Shown: piece after piece, positions 1 through 6,127 of the stretch
Layout of the letters: each line of letters starts with the position of its first letter
Numbering within the stretch: the first letter of the stretch is position 1
Source of the DNA: Pseudomonadota bacterium
GTDB lineage: Bacteria > Pseudomonadota > Alphaproteobacteria > Rhizobiales > Kaistiaceae
DNA: 12,643 nt
Direction: 5' to 3'
Assembly (NCBI GenBank): GCA_023391905.1
Contig: JAEWAD010000410.1
Coordinates: 1 to 12,643 of the forward strand
The notes under the pieces: generated by a model
Database searches by the model: none
The model's input: the letters and a program-made list of their open reading frames with translations, nothing else
What the model was told of the DNA's origin: nothing
Position numbers and translations under genes: made by a program

Positions 1-1
1 T

Positions 2-79
2 TCCTACACCGTATTCCCCGCGAAGAACGGCCAGCCGGTGGCTGCGACGCGCGACGCGACGGATAAAACCAAGCTGTGA
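2..79 (+). CDS. ctaG: CtaG/Cox11 cytochrome c oxidase assembly protein, C-terminal end (partial)
   Basis: Only the last 25 codons are present; the gene enters from the left edge and stops at TGA 77-79. The visible peptide begins SYTVFPAKNG and ends DATDKTKL. CtaG/Cox11 proteins typically end with a beta-strand of the SYTF(F/Y)P type followed by a short variable tail, which fits. CtaG delivers copper to the CuB centre of subunit I of aa3-type oxidase; it is anchored in the inner membrane with a periplasmic copper-binding domain (family knowledge). The call rests mainly on this short motif plus its position 40 bp upstream of ctaE, the usual alphaproteobacterial order. The copper-binding CxCF motif lies outside the window and cannot be checked. 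Confidence 0.72.
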   Translation, partial: SYTVFPAKNGQPVAATRDATDKTKL

Positions 80-106
80 GGCTCTAGAGCCCCTACGCCT
101 TCAGGC

Positions 107-111
107 AGGAG
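107..111 (+). promoter_or_regulatory. Ribosome binding site of ctaE
   Basis: AGGAG lies 8 nt before ATG 120. This near-consensus Shine-Dalgarno site fixes the start of the subunit III gene. Confidence 0.75.
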
Positions 112-119
112 ACCCGACC

Positions 120-986
120 ATGGCGGACGCGCACGCTAAGCCGAACCACGACTACCATCTCGTCGCTCCCAGCGTGTGGCCGCTGTCCGGCGCGATTGCG
201 GCCTTCGTCACGGCGGTCGGGCTGGTGATGAGCATGAAGGGCCTGACGATGGGCGGCCTCAAGATGGGCCCGTACATCCTCGGCGCCGGCTTCATCGGCA
301 TCCTGTACGTGATGGCGGGCTGGTGGTCTGACGTCATCCACGAGGCGCAGGTCGAGCACGCCCACACTCGCGTGGTGCAGATCCACCACCGCTACGGCAT
401 GATCCTGTTCATCGCCTCGGAGGTAATGTTCTTCGTCGCCTGGTTCTGGGCCTTCTTCGACGCCTCCCTGTTCCCGGGCGAAGCAATCCAGTTCCAGCGC
501 ACCGAGGTGACGGGCGGTCACTGGCCGCCCAAGGGCATCGAGATGTTCGATCCCTGGCACCTGCCGCTGCTCAACACGCTGATCCTGCTCACCTCGGGCA
601 CCACGATCACCTGGGCGCATCATGCCCTGCTGCACAACGACCGCGAGGGCATGAAGAAGGGCCTTCTGCTCACCATCGCGCTCGGCGTGCTGTTCTCGTT
701 CGTGCAGGCCTATGAATATGCGCATGCGCATTTCGCCTTCTCGGGCAACATCTTCGGCGCCACCTTCTTCATGGCAACCGGCTTCCACGGCTTCCACGTG
801 ATCGTCGGCTCGATCTTCCTGATCGTCTGCCTGCTGCGGGCGCTGGCCGGCCAGTTCACGCCGAAGGAGCATTTCGGCATGGAAGCGGCCGCCTGGTACT
901 GGCACTTCGTCGACGTGGTCTGGCTGTTCCTGTTCTTCTCCATCTACGTCTGGGGTGGCTGGGGCGCGCCGATGCACGGCGCCTGA
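120..986 (+). CDS. ctaE: Cytochrome c oxidase subunit III (aa3-type)
   Basis: A 288-residue integral membrane protein of the usual length for bacterial subunit III. The N-terminus has the typical HDYHLVAPSVWPL stretch followed by hydrophobic segments consistent with about seven membrane helices. Family landmarks are the SEVMFFVAWFWAFFDASL segment with conserved Glu101, TSGTTITWAHHAL in the middle, GFHGFHVIVG with conserved histidines near residue 220, and a WHFVDVVWLFLFFSIY final helix. Subunit III stabilises subunit I and helps sustain proton uptake during O2 reduction in the inner membrane (family knowledge). It lies 40 bp after ctaG, presumably in the same transcript, and is followed by a strong intrinsic terminator that separates it from DUF983 and SURF1. 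Nothing appears truncated. Confidence 0.97.
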   Translation: MADAHAKPNHDYHLVAPSVWPLSGAIAAFVTAVGLVMSMKGLTMGGLKMGPYILGAGFIGILYVMAGWWSDVIHEAQVEHAHTRVVQIHHRYGMILFIASEVMFFVAWFWAFFDASLFPGEAIQFQRTEVTGGHWPPKGIEMFDPWHLPLLNTLILLTSGTTITWAHHALLHNDREGMKKGLLLTIALGVLFSFVQAYEYAHAHFAFSGNIFGATFFMATGFHGFHVIVGSIFLIVCLLRALAGQFTPKEHFGMEAAAWYWHFVDVVWLFLFFSIYVWGGWGAPMHGA

Positions 987-1002
987 GCCGAGCCAATTCA
1001 AT

Positions 1003-1035
1003 CAACGGGCGGCTTCGGCCGCCCGTTGTCTTTTC
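1003..1035 (+). terminator. Intrinsic terminator after ctaE
   Basis: A perfect 11-bp stem (CAACGGGCGGC pairing with GCCGCCCGTTG, 1003-1013 with 1018-1028) is closed by a TTCG tetraloop and followed directly by TCTTTTC. It sits 17 nt after the ctaE stop. This is a textbook Rho-independent terminator and the strongest in the window. Confidence 0.9.
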
Positions 1036-1067
1036 GGCGGCAACTTCGTCGCCATGGAGGAGCCACC

Positions 1068-1472
1068 TTGAGCGCGACCGAACCGCAGCAGCATCGCGAC
1101 CGGGCCCTCTATCCGCCGCTCTCGCCGTCGAGCACCGGCCTGCACGGGCGCTGTCCCCGTTGCGGTGAGGGGCGGCTGTTCAATGGCTTCCTCGCGCTGG
1201 CGCCCGGCTGCTCGAACTGCGGGCTCGACTACGCCTTCAGCGATGCCGGCGATGGTCCCGCCGTCTTCGTCATGCTGATCGTCGGCTTCGTGGTCGCGTT
1301 CCTGGCGCTCTATGTCGAGTTCACCTTCCAGCCGCCGTTCTGGCTGCATGCGCTGCTCTGGATCCCGCTGATCGTCGTTCTCGGGCTCGGCACGCTCAGG
1401 CCGCTGAAGGGGCTGATGATCGCGATCCAGTACAAGCACAAGGCCGAGGAGGGGCGGCTCGAGCAGGGCTGA
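1068..1472 (+). CDS. DUF983 family membrane protein with two CxxC motifs
   Basis: A 134-residue protein. TTG 1068 was chosen as start because GGAGG (1056-1060) precedes it by 7 nt; the longer reading from TTG 1026 would begin inside the ctaE terminator stem. Residues 29-32 (CPRC) and 48-51 (CSNC) form a zinc-ribbon-like pair of CxxC motifs. These are followed by two hydrophobic helices, AVFVMLIVGFVVAFLALYV and a second around LLWIPLIVVLGLG. This matches DUF983, a family of unknown biochemical role that often lies between oxidase subunit III and SURF1 in alphaproteobacteria. A part in oxidase assembly or metal handling is inferred from position only. SURF1 begins 10 bp downstream, so the two are probably co-transcribed. 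Confidence 0.88.
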   Translation: MSATEPQQHRDRALYPPLSPSSTGLHGRCPRCGEGRLFNGFLALAPGCSNCGLDYAFSDAGDGPAVFVMLIVGFVVAFLALYVEFTFQPPFWLHALLWIPLIVVLGLGTLRPLKGLMIAIQYKHKAEEGRLEQG

Positions 1473-1482
1473 CCCGAATACC

Positions 1483-2244
1483 ATGACCCAAGCATCCGAC
1501 CGCTCCCCCGTCCGCAGCCTGATCTGGCCGACGATCGCGACGATCATCGTCTTTGCGATCCTCTGTTCGCTCGGCACCTGGCAGTGGCGGCGCATGGAAT
1601 GGAAGGAGGCGCTGATCGCCCAGGTCGACAGCCGGCTCAAGGATGTTCCGATCCCGGCGCCGGGACCGGCGGATTGGCCGAAGCTCGATCTGGCGGCGGC
1701 CGACTACACCCCGGTGACCGTCTCCGGAACGCTTCTGAACGACAAGGAGGCGCATTTCTACAGCGCCCTGATGCAGCCGCGCGGGCCGATCGGCGGCGTC
1801 GGCTGGTTCGTCTTCACGCCGCTTCGGACCGACGAAGGCTGGATCGTCTACGTCAATCGCGGTTTCGTGCCCGAGGCCGCCAAGGACGCCTCGAAGCGTT
1901 CCGAGGGCCAGCCGGAGGGCCGCGTCACCGTCACTGGCCTTCTGCGCCGGCCGGAGCATCCCGGCATGTTCCAGGCCTCGCCCAATCTGGTGACCAACCA
2001 GTGGTTCGCCCGCGAGCCGGCCCGCTTCGCGGACGCGGCCGGGCTGCCGGCCGATCAGGTCGCGCCCTATTCGATCGACGCGGATGCGACGCCCAATCCG
2101 GGCGGCCTGCCGCAGGGGGGCGAGACGCTCGTCACCTTCTCCAACAACCACCTGCAATATGTGGTGACGTGGTACGGCCTCGCGGTCGCGCTGCTCGGCG
2201 TCTTCGGCGTCTATGCCAATGGGGTCGTGAAGCGGAAGCGCTGA
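1483..2244 (+). CDS. SURF1 family cytochrome oxidase assembly protein
   Basis: A 253-residue protein with SURF1/Shy1 architecture: an N-terminal membrane helix (about residues 13-32) running into GTWQWRRMEWKEALI, a periplasmic domain containing PRGPIGGVGWFVFTPL and GWIVYVNRGFVP, and a second membrane helix near the C-terminus (about 226-247) preceded by NNHLQYVVTWYGLA. SURF1 assists heme a insertion or early assembly of subunit I of aa3 oxidase (family knowledge). ATG 1483 is 10 bp after the DUF983 stop and no strong Shine-Dalgarno site is visible, which suggests translation partly coupled to the upstream gene. It converges on yqgE and shares a terminator hairpin with it. Confidence 0.95.
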   Translation: MTQASDRSPVRSLIWPTIATIIVFAILCSLGTWQWRRMEWKEALIAQVDSRLKDVPIPAPGPADWPKLDLAAADYTPVTVSGTLLNDKEAHFYSALMQPRGPIGGVGWFVFTPLRTDEGWIVYVNRGFVPEAAKDASKRSEGQPEGRVTVTGLLRRPEHPGMFQASPNLVTNQWFAREPARFADAAGLPADQVAPYSIDADATPNPGGLPQGGETLVTFSNNHLQYVVTWYGLAVALLGVFGVYANGVVKRKR

Positions 2245-2249
2245 GCGGG

Positions 2250-2267
2250 TGAGGGCTGGCGCCCTCA
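2250..2267. terminator. Hairpin between convergent SURF1 and yqgE genes
   Basis: TGAGGGC-TGGC-GCCCTCA forms a perfect 7-bp stem with a 4-nt loop, 5 nt after the SURF1 stop. Its right arm contains the yqgE stop codon. There is no T run on either side, so it may act as a weak bidirectional terminator or an mRNA 3'-end stabiliser. Confidence 0.5.
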
Positions 2268-2876
2268 GCCGTGGCCGGAGTCGCCGGAGAGCATCGCCGG
2301 GTCGATGCCCAGCAGCGCCATGGCCCGATCATATTTCGAGCTCAGGTCGCGGTCGAAAATGAGCTCCGGACGCGCGGCGCAGTGCAGCCAGCCATTGGCG
2401 CGGATTTCCGCGTCGAGCTGGCCCGGCGCCCAGCCGGCATAGCCGAGCGCCAGCATGGCGCTCTTCGGGCCGGATCCGGCGACGATCGCCTTCAGGATTT
2501 CCAGTGTCGCGGTCAGGCAGATGTCGTCGTCGATCGGCAGCGTCGAGTTTTCGATGAAATAATCGGCGCTGTGCAGGACGAAGCCGCGGCCGGTCTCGAC
2601 CGGTCCGCCGCGCTGCACGATCATCCGGTTGGCGGCCGGTGGCAGGCGGATCTCGGGCCCTTCAGGAATGATGTCGAGCTGCATCAGCAGGTCGACGAAG
2701 TCGATCTGCGGCGCCACCTGGTTGATGACGATGCCCATCGCTCCGTCCGGCGAATGGGCGCAGACATAGACGACGGAACGGGCGAAACGGCCATCTTCCA
2801 TGCTGGGCATGGCGATGAGGAGCTGCCCATCGAGATAGCTTGGCTCGGCGAGCGAGCGAGGCTGGTTCCCAATCAT
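2265..2876 (-). CDS. YqgE/AlgH family protein
   Basis: A 203-residue protein matching the YqgE/AlgH (DUF179) family. After the start it shows SYLDGQLLIAMPSM, then VVYVCAHSPDGAMGIVIN, GGPVETGRGFVLHS and LGYAGWAPGQLDAEIRANGWL, all hallmark blocks in the expected order. ATG 2876 was chosen because the family begins shortly before SYLDGQLL; the 44 further codons open upstream look non-coding. No good Shine-Dalgarno site is seen: AGGA is only 1 nt from the ATG, which leaves the start slightly uncertain. The molecular function is not established; AlgH was named from alginate regulation in Pseudomonas. It is divergent from the DsbD-like gene, with a 132-bp shared upstream region. Confidence 0.92.
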   Translation of the reverse strand: MIGNQPRSLAEPSYLDGQLLIAMPSMEDGRFARSVVYVCAHSPDGAMGIVINQVAPQIDFVDLLMQLDIIPEGPEIRLPPAANRMIVQRGGPVETGRGFVLHSADYFIENSTLPIDDDICLTATLEILKAIVAGSGPKSAMLALGYAGWAPGQLDAEIRANGWLHCAARPELIFDRDLSSKYDRAMALLGIDPAMLSGDSGHG

Positions 2877-2901
2877 GTCCTGAATCGTAGCACGGGCCGA
2901 C

Positions 2902-2926
2902 CAAAAGAAAAGACCGCCCGCGCGGT
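2902..2926 (-). promoter_or_regulatory. Terminator-like hairpin with T-rich tail in the yqgE leader
   Basis: On the - strand ACCGC-GCGG-GCGGT (a 5-bp stem over 2913-2926) is followed by CTTTTCTTTTGG, about 25 nt before the yqgE start. It looks like a weak intrinsic terminator or attenuator. No gene on this strand lies upstream that would need terminating, and the short stem makes chance possible. Confidence 0.3.
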
Positions 2927-2953
2927 AATGCACGGGACACGAATAAATGATGG

Positions 2954-2972
2954 GACAGCGAAAACTGCTGTC
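2954..2972. promoter_or_regulatory. Inverted repeat in the yqgE/DsbD-like divergent region
   Basis: GACAGC (2954-2959) and GCTGTC (2967-2972) form a perfect 6-bp inverted repeat around a 7-nt A-rich spacer. It lies 37 bp before the DsbD-like start and 78 bp before yqgE. It could be an operator half-site pair or a leader hairpin; no known regulator motif is recognised. Confidence 0.3.
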
Positions 2973-3008
2973 TGGAGAATGCCGGAATGCGCGGCTAGCG
3001 TTCGCCAC

Positions 3009-3845
3009 ATGTCAGCGCGTACCCTCATCGTCACGGCCTTTCTCGCCTTCGCGACACTGCCGGCCTCGGCCACGGTGGGGCCATGGGTCTCTTCCGACAA
3101 CGTGCAGGTGCGGATCGTCGCGACGCCGCCGCGCGCGGACGGCGCGTTGCATGGCGCGATCGAGATCGCGCTGGCGCCGGGCTGGAAGACCTACTGGCGC
3201 AGCCCGGGCGATGCGGGTGTTCCGCCCCGCTTCGACTTCTCCGCCTCCGTCAATGTGCGTGACGCCGTGGTCGATTTTCCGGCGCCGGAGCGCGACGACG
3301 ACGGCTATGCCGCCTCGAACGTCTATCGCGACCGCGTCATCCTGCCGCTCAGCCTGAAGGTCCCCGAGCCGGACGAGCCGGTGCGGCTCGACGTCGTTCT
3401 CGATATCGGCGTCTGCGAGGAGATCTGCATTCCCGTCAACCTGCGCGCGCGGGTGGAGCTATCCGCTGATGTCGAGGACCATGACGGCGCGCCGTTGATC
3501 GAGCTGGCGCGGGCAGCCCTGCCGGGGCCGGGCAAGCCCGGCGAATTCGAGTTGCTGTCGCTGGAGCGCGTCGGCGGTCCGGACAGCAAGCCCGAGTTCG
3601 AGGCGACCTTCCACGCGCTCGAGCCGGCGGAGGCGCAGCTCTTCGTCGAGACGCCGGCGGACTGGTTCGCCGATCCGCCGAAAGCCGTCGCGGCAACGGG
3701 CGGCAGGCCGGCGTTCCGCTTCACCGTCGATCGCAAGACGGCGGCGGGCGGGATCGACGGTACCGAGATCGGCCTGACGCTAACCGAAGGCAAGGCGGCG
3801 ACGTCGCGGCGTTTCAAGCTCGACGGCGACGGCCCGACACCGTAA
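3009..3845 (+). CDS. Secreted protein with DsbD N-terminal-like domain
   Basis: A 278-residue protein beginning with a clear signal peptide (hydrophobic TLIVTAFLAFATL, likely cleavage after PASA near residue 21), so it is probably periplasmic. Residues about 30-150 resemble the DsbD alpha domain: GWKTYWRSPGDAGVPP, then a VCEEICIP segment whose Cys136 and Cys140 form a CX3C pair. In DsbD this domain carries electrons from the membrane reductant to periplasmic thiol partners (family knowledge). Here there are no membrane helices and no C-terminal thioredoxin domain, so it is a free-standing relative rather than full DsbD. A gammaproteobacterial DsbD alpha domain has a wider cysteine spacing. 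ATG 3009 was chosen because it gives a clean signal sequence; in-frame codons upstream do not resemble one. A thiol-redox role is inferred. A hairpin follows it. Confidence 0.82.
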   Translation: MSARTLIVTAFLAFATLPASATVGPWVSSDNVQVRIVATPPRADGALHGAIEIALAPGWKTYWRSPGDAGVPPRFDFSASVNVRDAVVDFPAPERDDDGYAASNVYRDRVILPLSLKVPEPDEPVRLDVVLDIGVCEEICIPVNLRARVELSADVEDHDGAPLIELARAALPGPGKPGEFELLSLERVGGPDSKPEFEATFHALEPAEAQLFVETPADWFADPPKAVAATGGRPAFRFTVDRKTAAGGIDGTEIGLTLTEGKAATSRRFKLDGDGPTP

Positions 3846-3858
3846 CCTCCGTTCCGGC

Positions 3859-3885
3859 GGCGCGTCCCTGCGTCGCGCCTTCCTT
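3859..3885 (+). terminator. Possible terminator after the DsbD-like gene
   Basis: GGCGCG (3859-3864) pairs with CGCGCC (3874-3879) across a 9-nt loop and is followed by pyrimidine-rich TTCCTT, 13 nt after the stop codon. The stem is GC-rich but short, so this is only a candidate. Confidence 0.4.
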
Positions 3886-3925
3886 CCACCCAATCCCCGC
3901 CAACTCGCATCTCATGGAGCCCGTG

Positions 3926-4408
3926 ATGGCCATTTCGGTCGGCGACCGCATTCCCGCAACGAAATTCCGCGTCATGACCCCCGACGGCGCCGTCGAGCAG
4001 ACGGATGCCGACGTCTTCGCCGGCAAGAAGGTCGTCCTCTTCGCCGTTCCCGGCGCCTTCACCCCGACCTGCCACAAGAACCACCTGCCGGGCTATCTCG
4101 AGCAGGCGGACACCATCAAGGCGAAGGGCGTCGACACCATCGCCGTCGTGGCCGTGAACGACCAGTTCGTCATGGGCGCCTGGGCGAAGGCGACCGGCGC
4201 CGACGACAAGATCCTGTTCCTCGCCGACGGTTCCGCCGACTTCACGAAGTCGATCGGCCTTGAGTTCGACCTGACCGCGAACGGGCTCGGCGTTCGTTCC
4301 AAGCGCTACGCGATGATCGTCGAGGACGGCGTCGTGAAGACGCTCAACGTCGAGGAAGCGGGCGGCGTCTCCGTCTCCGGCGCCGCGGCAGTGCTGGAAC
4401 TGCTCTGA
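3926..4408 (+). CDS. Peroxiredoxin, Prx5/AhpE-like (redoxin family)
   Basis: A 160-residue thioredoxin-fold peroxidase of the Prx5 type. ATG 3926 is preferred over ATG 3914 because GGAG (3916-3919) stands 6 nt before it and MAISVGDRIP is the family-typical beginning. The active site PGAFTPTC puts the peroxidatic Cys49 with Thr46 nearby; Arg124 in GVRSKRYAM is the likely second active-site residue. No other cysteine is present, so it would work as a 1-Cys enzyme that needs an external thiol (glutathione, glutaredoxin or similar) for recycling. It reduces H2O2 and organic hydroperoxides in the cytoplasm (family knowledge). There are 80 bp after the DsbD-like gene, so separate transcription is likely. 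Confidence 0.95.
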   Translation: MAISVGDRIPATKFRVMTPDGAVEQTDADVFAGKKVVLFAVPGAFTPTCHKNHLPGYLEQADTIKAKGVDTIAVVAVNDQFVMGAWAKATGADDKILFLADGSADFTKSIGLEFDLTANGLGVRSKRYAMIVEDGVVKTLNVEEAGGVSVSGAAAVLELL

Positions 4409-4471
4409 CGCAATCGCTTGCATCGGGCGCGGGATCCGCTAGCTCCAAGGGGAGTAGGTGGGTTCCGCGCC

Positions 4472-4720
4472 ATGATCCGTGTGAAGATGCATGCGGCGAA
4501 GACCAATCTCTCCCGGCTTGTCGCCCAGGCGCAGGCAGGCGAGGAGGTGGTGCTGATGCGCGGCAACGACACGGTCGCGCGCATCGTGCCGCTGACGCAT
4601 GCGCCGGCCGACGCCGCGCCGCCGCCGCGGCGGCCCGGAAGGCTCGCCGGCCTGATCGACTTCGACGACCGCTTCTTCGAGCCGTTTCCCGACCGCGATG
4701 TAGCCTGGTGGGATCACTAG
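4472..4720 (+). CDS. Phd/YefM-type antitoxin
   Basis: An 82-residue protein. The N-terminal half MIRVKMHAAKTNLSRLVAQ followed by GEEVVLMRGNDTVARIVPL is the characteristic Phd/YefM fold (alpha-helix, then a short beta stretch), which binds DNA as a dimer. The Pro-rich, acidic and aromatic C-terminus (RLAGLIDFDDRFFEPFPDRD) is the expected disordered segment that wraps the toxin. ATG 4472 was chosen because the family starts just before the VKMHAAKTNLS block; a purine-rich stretch at 4448-4462 precedes it. The gene ends 3 bp before the PIN toxin, so the pair should be translated together. Auto-repression is usual for such operons, but no clear palindrome was found upstream. Confidence 0.9.
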   Translation: MIRVKMHAAKTNLSRLVAQAQAGEEVVLMRGNDTVARIVPLTHAPADAAPPPRRPGRLAGLIDFDDRFFEPFPDRDVAWWDH

Positions 4721-4723
4721 GTC

Positions 4724-5116
4724 ATGCGGCTGCTGCTCGACACCCAGGCCTGGCTTTGGTGGCTGATGGGAAGCGCGAGGTTGCCGGCGCCCGCCAGGGA
4801 CGCCATCGTCGACCCGGTCAACGAGGTGCTCGTCAGCGCCGTTTCCATCATCGAGATCGCGGAGAAGATCCGCGCCGGAACCCTCGGCGGCATGCAGCCC
4901 TTGACCTGTGATTTCGAGGGAAACCTCGATCGCGACCGTTTCGGAAGGCTGTCGATCACGATGGCGCATGCGACGCGGGCGGCGACGCTCGAGGACGCGC
5001 CGATCGATCTCTTCGACCGCATCCTGATCGCCCAGGCGCTGATCGAGGACGCCGTCCTTGTCTCGAACGACATCCGCTTCGACGGTTTCGGAGTAAGGCG
5101 CCTCTGGGAGCGCTAG
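4724..5116 (+). CDS. PIN-domain toxin, VapC family
   Basis: A 130-residue PIN-domain ribonuclease. The acidic metal-binding residues are in the expected order: Asp6 in LLLDTQAWLWWL, Glu44 in SAVSIIEIAEKI, Asp95 and Asp98 in DLFDRILIAQA, and Asp116 in VLVSNDIRFDGFGV, ending with the family-typical LW. Proteins of this type cleave specific RNAs (tRNA or rRNA in studied VapCs) when freed from antitoxin. Its partner is the Phd-type antitoxin 3 bp upstream, so this is a type II toxin-antitoxin pair of mixed Phd/VapC kind. All catalytic positions are intact, and nothing suggests decay. The RNA target cannot be inferred. Confidence 0.92.
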   Translation: MRLLLDTQAWLWWLMGSARLPAPARDAIVDPVNEVLVSAVSIIEIAEKIRAGTLGGMQPLTCDFEGNLDRDRFGRLSITMAHATRAATLEDAPIDLFDRILIAQALIEDAVLVSNDIRFDGFGVRRLWER

Positions 5117-5123
5117 GCCGGGA

Positions 5124-5212
5124 CGTGCCGGCATGGGTCTCGATACCGTGGACGATCGTGATGGCGCGCCGGGTTGCCGAACTGGCGATCGGCTCTAGCT
5201 CTTGCCGGCACG
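5124..5212. repeat. 10-bp inverted repeat between the toxin gene and the HdeA-like gene
   Basis: CGTGCCGGCA (5124-5133) is repeated as its exact reverse complement TGCCGGCACG (5203-5212), spaced by 69 nt. It falls within the 125-bp gap between the toxin stop and the HdeA-like start. It may be the edge of a folded leader or a footprint of insertion; its function is unknown. Confidence 0.35.
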
Positions 5213-5241
5213 GGGACCAGCGCCACGATGGAGAACCGAAA

Positions 5242-5574
5242 ATGTCCCCGAAGATGACAGCCGCATCGATTGTCTCGACCGTCCTGACCGTCGCAACCCT
5301 CCATCTCGCGGTGACGGAGGCGAAAGCGGAGATGGCGAAGAAGAAGGTTGCCGAACTGACCTGCGAGGACTTCCTGGGCCTCGACGCGTCGTTCCAGCCG
5401 ACGGTGATCGCGTGGGCCGAGGGCTTCCGCCAGGGGGCCAAGAAGCCGGACGACGTCGTGCTCAACGTCGATGGGATCGAGAAGGTGACGCCCGTCGTCG
5501 TCGAAGCCTGCAAGATGGACCCGAAGGCGTCCTTCTGGAGCAAGGCCGAGGCCGAGCTGAAGAAGATCTTCTGA
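5242..5574 (+). CDS. HdeA/HdeB-family periplasmic protein
   Basis: A 110-residue protein with a signal peptide (MSPKMTAAS, then hydrophobic to about Ala29, cleavage after AKA). The mature part is about 80 residues with exactly two cysteines, Cys41 (LTCEDFLGLD) and Cys90 (VVEACKMDP), the arrangement of the single disulfide in HdeA. The block CEDFLGLDASFQPTVIAWAE is typical of the family. HdeA is an acid-activated chaperone of the periplasm in enteric bacteria; in alphaproteobacteria relatives are common but their acid role is less certain. ATG 5242 has GGAGA (5230-5234) 7 nt upstream. It lies downstream of the toxin pair on the same strand but with a 125-bp gap, so it probably has its own promoter; none was clearly recognised. 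Confidence 0.85.
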   Translation: MSPKMTAASIVSTVLTVATLHLAVTEAKAEMAKKKVAELTCEDFLGLDASFQPTVIAWAEGFRQGAKKPDDVVLNVDGIEKVTPVVVEACKMDPKASFWSKAEAELKKIF

Positions 5575-5579
5575 GGATA

Positions 5580-5597
5580 CCCGGCGGATACGCCGGG
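5580..5597 (+). terminator. Hairpin after the HdeA-like gene
   Basis: CCCGGCG-GATA-CGCCGGG makes a perfect 7-bp stem with a 4-nt loop, 5 nt after the stop codon. No T run follows. It is a likely 3'-end structure of the HdeA-like transcript. Confidence 0.5.
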
Positions 5598-5633
5598 GAT
5601 CGATGGCGCGTCGGACGAGCGGTCCGGCGCGCT

Positions 5634-5650
5634 CTGCCCCGCGCGGGCAG
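5634..5650 (-). terminator. Hairpin after rnhA (end of the ispH-thrB-rnhA operon)
   Basis: CTGCCC and GGGCAG pair across a 5-nt loop, 3 nt beyond the rnhA stop. A third small stem (CGGAC/GTCCG, 5612-5626) sits between this and the HdeA-side hairpin. None carries a T run, but together they fill the 79-bp convergent gap and probably end both transcripts. Confidence 0.45.
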
Positions 5651-5653
5651 GGG

Positions 5654-6127
5654 CTAGCCGGGGCTGAAGCTCTTCTTGCGGGCGGCCTTGTAGGGCGCCA
5701 TTCCCTCGCGCGCGAGCTGGTCGGCGCGTTCGTTCTCTTCGTTGCCGGCGTGGCCCTTGACCCAGTGCCAGGTCACCTTGTGGCGCTGCAGCGCGGTGTC
5801 GAGGCGCTGCCAGAGGTCGACGTTCTTGACCGGCTTCTTGTCGGCCGTCTTCCAGCCGTTGCGCTTCCAGCCATGGATCCAGCCGGTGATGCCGCCCTTC
5901 ACATATTGCGAGTCGGTGTGGAGATCGACGACCGAGGGGCGCTTCAGCGCGTCGAGCGCCTCGATCGCGGCCGTCAGCTCCATGCGGTTGTTGGTGGTGT
6001 CGGCCTCGCCGCCCTTCAGGTCTTTCTCATGCTCGCCGGCGATGAGAACGGCCCCCCAGCCGCCCGGTCCGGGATTGCCGGAGCAGGCGCCGTCGGTCCA
6101 GATGGCGATGCGTTTTTCTTCAGTCAC
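5654..6127 (-). CDS. rnhA: Ribonuclease HI
   Basis: A 157-residue enzyme of normal RNase HI length. It degrades the RNA strand of RNA-DNA hybrids, clearing R-loops and primers. The catalytic set is complete: Asp12 (IWTDGACSGNPGPGGWG), Glu50 (NNRMELTAAIEAL), Asp72 (LHTDSQYV) and Asp136 (NERADQLA), with His126 in WVKGHAGNEENERAD; the W-rich basic handle GWKRNGWKTADKKPV is also present. The start is GTG 6127, whose last bases form the stop of thrB (GTGA overlap), a layout that implies translational coupling. An open frame continues upstream but only over thrB sequence in another frame. It is the last gene of the ispH-thrB-rnhA operon. Confidence 0.97.
   Translation of the reverse strand: MTEEKRIAIWTDGACSGNPGPGGWGAVLIAGEHEKDLKGGEADTTNNRMELTAAIEALDALKRPSVVDLHTDSQYVKGGITGWIHGWKRNGWKTADKKPVKNVDLWQRLDTALQRHKVTWHWVKGHAGNEENERADQLAREGMAPYKAARKKSFSPG

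Noticed and set aside
93..1001. 302-codon open frame on the - strand opposite ctaE
   Set aside because: It is the antisense shadow of a clear ctaE gene in GC-rich DNA; the peptide is a low-complexity His/Asp/Arg/Glu-rich sequence with no recognisable domain.
1026..1067. Longer start for the DUF983 protein at TTG 1026
   Set aside because: That codon is inside the ctaE terminator stem, whereas TTG 1068 has GGAGG 7 nt upstream.
2271..3008. Long in-frame extension upstream of the DsbD-like gene
   Set aside because: It runs antisense through yqgE and would bury the obvious signal peptide at 3009; the extension is non-coding on this strand.
5125..5241. Longer start for the HdeA-like protein
   Set aside because: The extension would hide a clear signal peptide and has no ribosome site; ATG 5242 has GGAGA at good spacing.
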